64,000 bases of DNA, from the NCBI GenBank assembly GCA_963828755.1, contig CAWHFY010000022.1, positions 62,001 to 126,000 of the forward strand, read 5' to 3'. The translations under genes and the position numbers were made by a program. The stretch comes from WHSW01 sp963828755 (GTDB lineage Bacteria > Actinomycetota > Thermoleophilia > Solirubrobacterales > 70-9). Below are positions 61,061-64,000 of this stretch, piece after piece. Every line of letters begins with the position of its first letter. Position 1 is the stretch's first letter. The notes under the pieces were generated by a model. It searched no databases, was not told where the DNA came from, and worked only from the letters and a program-made list of their open reading frames with translations.

Positions 61061-61672
61061 GCCGTGCGGCGGCGCAGGGTCCCGGCGGCGAGCACCAGCG
61101 CCAGCACGGTCACCCCGACCGTGACTACAACGTCGACGACGCCCGCGGAGCCGAGCGTTCCCTCGACCGTGATCTTCTGCAGCGCTTCGAACGCGTAGGA
61201 CATCGGGAGCGCGTAGGAGATCGCCTCGAGCACCCCGGCCATCGTGTCGCGGGGCGCGAACACGCCGCAGAGGAGCAGCTGCGGCAGGATGAAGGCGGGC
61301 ATGAACTGGATCACCTGGAACTCGGTCCGGGCGAAGGCGCTGGCGAGCAGCCCGACCGTCCCGATCACCTCCTCGATTCGGCTCGCCGGTGCATCGACGA
61401 TGCTGGCGAAGTAGGCGAGGTTCTCGCGCACGCTGAGATCCGAGTAGATCGACGGCGCCTGGGTGACGTAGGCGACCCGGGACGCGGAGGTCGGCCGAGC
61501 CGGCGGGCTCGCCGAGCACCGTGACCGTGCCCGACTCGACGATCTGGACGCCGAGCAGTCCCGTGATCGCGCCGCCGGGGATTTCGAGCGAGACACCGGG
61601 GAGGACGAGCTGCCGTGTCGCCGCGCCTCACGGTCAGCGCTTCTCGACGACGATCGCGGCCCCCTCGCTCAC
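61057..61672 (-). pseudogene. ABC transporter remnant: ATPase without Walker A joined to a permease tail
   Basis: From the GTG at 61672 the frames, when stitched, give an ABC ATPase start (AIVVEKLTVRRGD, LVLPGVSLEIPGGAITGLLG) that passes straight into VQIVESGTVTVLGEPAG: the Walker A loop that should sit between is absent. After VAYVTQAPSIYSDLSVRENLAYFA and about EVIGTVGLL the sequence becomes the last 95 residues of an ABC-2 permease (SAFARTEFQVIQFMPAFILPQLLLCGVFAPRD ... LPMSYAFEALQKIT). So an internal deletion fused the two genes, plus three small indels. Non-functional as an ATPase. Confidence 0.7.
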
Positions 61673-61734
61673 GACGTTGGACCACTATCGCCCGCGAGCG
61701 CGGCCGCCGGGTTCCTAGACTGGCGGCCGGCCGA

Positions 61735-62824
61735 ATGACGGTGGTGGTCAAGCTCGGCTCGTCGATCGTCGCCGACGAAAACGGCGAGGTGCGCGACGCT
61801 GTGCTCGACAGCGTGTGCGCCCAGGTCGCCGAGCTCCATCAGCGCGGGCGAGGACGTCGCGATGGTCACTTCCGGGGCGATCGCGCTCGGCTGGCGGCTG
61901 ATGGAGCTGGCGCAGCGCCCGCGCACCGTCGATGAGCTGCAGGCGGCGTCGGCGGTCGGCCAGGGGAGCGTCTTTCGCGCCTACGAGTCGCGGCTTGCGA
62001 CACGCGACGTCCACGCGGCCCAGGTTCTGCTGACCTCCTACGACCTCTCGGTGCGCATGCACTATCTGAACGCGCGCCAGGCGCTGCGCAAGCTGCTCGA
62101 GTGGCGCGCCGTGCCCGTCGTCAACGAGAACGACACCACGGCGACCGACGAGATCACCTTCGGCGACAACGACTTCCTCTCCGCGCAGCTGGCGTTGCTG
62201 CTCGGCGCCCGACTGCTCGTCCTCCTCACCGACACCGACGGGCTCTACACCGCCGACCCGGCTCGCGACCCGGAGGCCCATCGCGTGCCGACGGTCGACG
62301 AGTTCGCCGAGCTCGACCGCTACGAGATCGGCGACCGCACGTCGCTGTACGGCTCCGGCGGCATGCGCAGCAAGGTCGCCGCCGCCGGGATGGCGAGCGC
62401 CGCCGGGATCCCGGCGGCGATCTGCGACGGGACCGCTGCCGGCTCGCTGCTCGCCGCCGCCCGTGGGGACGACGTCGGCACCAGGTTCGCGCCGCACCCG
62501 GAGCGAACTCCTTCGTTCAAGCTCTGGCTGCGCCACGCGAAGCCCGCTCGCGGCAGGGTCGTCGTCGACGCCGGCGCGGCTCGGATGTTGCGCGAGGGCG
62601 GGTCCAGCCTGCTGCCGGTTGGGATCGTCGCGGCCGAGGGCGAGTTCGCGGCGGGCGATGCGGTCGAGGTCGTCTGTGACGGTGCCCTGGTCGGGAAGGG
62701 GATCGTCAACTACTCTGCGGCGGAGCTCGTGAGGATCATGGGGTTGAAGTCGGGGGAGGTGGCGGAGCTGCTTCCCAATGCCTCCGAGGAGGCCGTGCAC
62801 CGGGATCGGTTCGTGCTCGCGTGA
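61735..62824 (+). CDS. proB: Glutamate 5-kinase (frameshifted)
   Basis: First step of proline synthesis. VVKLGSSIVADENGEV, then DVAMVTSGAIALGWRLM, VVNENDTTATDEITFGDNDFLSAQLA, LTDTDGLYTADP and GGMRSKVAAAGMASAAGI, followed by a C-terminal PUA domain (GRVVVDAGAARMLREGGSSLLPVGIVAAEGEF). One extra G near 61847 breaks the frame early. The stop overlaps the protease GTG (GTGA). Confidence 0.94.
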
Positions 62825-63717
62825 ACACCCGGTGGAGGTTCGCCGGCGCGGCCGGGTCCGCGCTCGCGCTCGTGGCGCTCGCCGCCACCGAGCCCGCGGT
62901 CGCCGTCGCGGATGTTGTCGCCCGCACCAGCGGTGCCCACGGCGGCTGGTGGACGGCGAAGCGGATCGCCAGAGCGCGCCCGCTGTCCGTGACCCGCGAG
63001 GGCGCCGAGACGTCCCTGAAGCAAGCCCCGCTGCCGCCCCCGTTCGAGAGCTTCGAGGTCCCCGATCCGAGCGTCCCGCCGCTGCCGGCGCACGGCAAGG
63101 TCTTCGGCGTCCTGCCCGGGTTCGGCAAGTTCGAGTGCTCGGCGACGGTGATCTCGACCCCGGGCCGCAACGTGGTCATGACCGCGGGTCACTGCGTCTA
63201 CGAGCCCCATTCGCGAGTCGCGGCGAGGCGGCTCACGTTCATCCCCGCCTACACCGACGGCGCCCGCCCGTTCGGGCGCTGGAGCGCGGCCGAGGCGCGC
63301 AGCACTCGCGACTGGATCCGTCGCGAGAACTTCGACTACGACTACGCGACGCTGACGATGCGCCCGCTCGGCGGCCGGCGGATCGAGGAGGTGGTCGGCG
63401 GCCGCGCGCTCGCGGTGGAGACGCCGCGCGCGCAGACCTACAGCGCCTACGGCTACCCGGTCAACTTCGCGGACGCGAGCCGGCTCTGGACCTGCCACGG
63501 CGGCTACGCGGGCGACGACCCGCGGCCGATCCCCGACGGGCCGGCCCCGGTCGGGATGGGCTGCAACATGAAGGCGGGGGCGAGCGGCGGCGGCTGGGTC
63601 AACGACCTCGGCCAGCTCGTCTCGGTCACCAGCTTCGGTTACCGCAAGCGCAAAGGCTTCCTGTACGGCCCGTATCTGACCTCGAGGACGGCCCGGTTGG
63701 TGGCCCGCTCGGACTGA
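62821..63717 (+). CDS. Secreted trypsin-like serine protease
   Basis: 298 residues with signal peptide (FAGAAGSALALVALAATEPAVAVA). Triad: His in NVVMTAGHCVYEP, Asp in NFDYDYATLTM, Ser in KAGASGGGWVNDLG. Cys in FECSA and AGHC form the usual histidine-loop disulfide. A pro-region of about 60 residues precedes HGKVFGVLPGFGKFECSAT. GTG at 62821 overlaps the proB stop, and proA starts 37 bp downstream: a secreted protease embedded in a proline operon. Confidence 0.88.
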   Translation: MNTRWRFAGAAGSALALVALAATEPAVAVADVVARTSGAHGGWWTAKRIARARPLSVTREGAETSLKQAPLPPPFESFEVPDPSVPPLPAHGKVFGVLPGFGKFECSATVISTPGRNVVMTAGHCVYEPHSRVAARRLTFIPAYTDGARPFGRWSAAEARSTRDWIRRENFDYDYATLTMRPLGGRRIEEVVGGRALAVETPRAQTYSAYGYPVNFADASRLWTCHGGYAGDDPRPIPDGPAPVGMGCNMKAGASGGGWVNDLGQLVSVTSFGYRKRKGFLYGPYLTSRTARLVARSD

Positions 63718-63754
63718 GCGAAACGCGGTCGGCGGCGGCGTTACCCTTTCCAGG

Positions 63755-64000
63755 ATGGCGATCGCAACGAGGACAGTGACCGATGCGTGCGAGAGCGCCA
63801 AGCGCTCGGCGCGCGCGCTCGCTACCGCCTCGACCAAGACCAAGAACCGCGCCCTCGAGCGGCTCGCTGAGCTGCTCGGCGAACGCACCGACGAGATCCT
63901 GAGCGCCAACGCGCTCGACCTCGCCGACGAGCGCGCCGCGGGGCTCTCGGACGCGCTTCGTGATCGGCTCGCGCTGAGCCCGGAGCGGATCGAGGCGATG
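63755..64000 (+). CDS. proA: Gamma-glutamyl phosphate reductase (partial, 3' end outside window)
   Basis: First 82 residues, MAIATRTVTDACESAKRSARALATASTKTKNRALERLAELL ... ILSANALDLADERAAGL ... LRDRLALSPERIEAM, matching the N-terminus of ProA, which reduces the ProB product to glutamate semialdehyde. ATG 63755 follows CAGG. Cut by the right edge. Confidence 0.92.
   Translation, partial: MAIATRTVTDACESAKRSARALATASTKTKNRALERLAELLGERTDEILSANALDLADERAAGLSDALRDRLALSPERIEAM

Overview
The window is high-GC DNA (GTG, TTG and even CTG starts; dense, translationally coupled operons) whose core gene order, tig-clpP-clpX-valS-folC-ndk-maf-mreBCD-mrdA-rodA-rng-rplU-rpmA-obg-proB-proA, is the actinobacterial one. 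Together with a group 1h-type [NiFe] hydrogenase, a Pseudomonas-101-type NAD formate dehydrogenase and several secreted proteins of a Thermoleophilia-like flavour, it suggests a deep-branching actinobacterium (Solirubrobacterales/Gaiellales-like). That taxonomic call is inference.

Layout. 1-4.6 kb (minus): hydrogenase operon hypC-hypC2-hypD-hypE-small subunit-large subunit (cut by the left edge), with a PadR regulator just upstream and a secreted PLC-like protein beyond. 6.3-21 kb: a molybdenum neighbourhood with moaA, modR-modA-modB-modC, a DUF6457 protein, a MOSC protein, a molybdopterin oxidoreductase, mobA, moeA, moaD, a fused moaE-moaC and mogA. Interleaved are an M32 carboxypeptidase, two VOC proteins and NAD-dependent formate dehydrogenase. 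21-31 kb: FAD monooxygenase/TetR pair, secreted proteins, an ECF sigma-ogt operon, a LuxR-type HTH protein, lemA, corA, GNAT, ctaG and a membrane-anchored spermidine-synthase-like protein. 31-45 kb: aldo-keto reductase, tig, clpP, a surface-protein operon, clpX, a beta-helix protein, valS, folC. 45-54.7 kb: amidase, zinc-ribbon membrane protein, ndk, maf, MBL hydrolase and the mreBCD-mrdA-rodA elongasome operon. 54.7-64 kb: rng, rplU, rpmA, an ECF sigma/anti-sigma pair, a secreted nuclease-like protein, obg, an ABC-transporter remnant, proB, a trypsin-like protease and proA (cut by the right edge).

How it fits together. Hydrogenase, formate dehydrogenase and a molybdenum enzyme point to a heterotroph able to draw electrons from H2 and formate. 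The molybdenum block covers molybdate import, cofactor synthesis and probable client enzymes. The right half is housekeeping: proteostasis, translation, cell-wall elongation, proline synthesis.

A caution for all readers: about 20 single-base frameshifts interrupt otherwise intact genes, many of them essential (valS, rplU, rpmA, folC, ndk). Most sit in short G/C runs or look like one extra base, so consensus errors are likelier than real decay. Two ABC-transporter remnants look truly rearranged. I saw no tRNA, rRNA, CRISPR array, insertion sequence or prophage gene.
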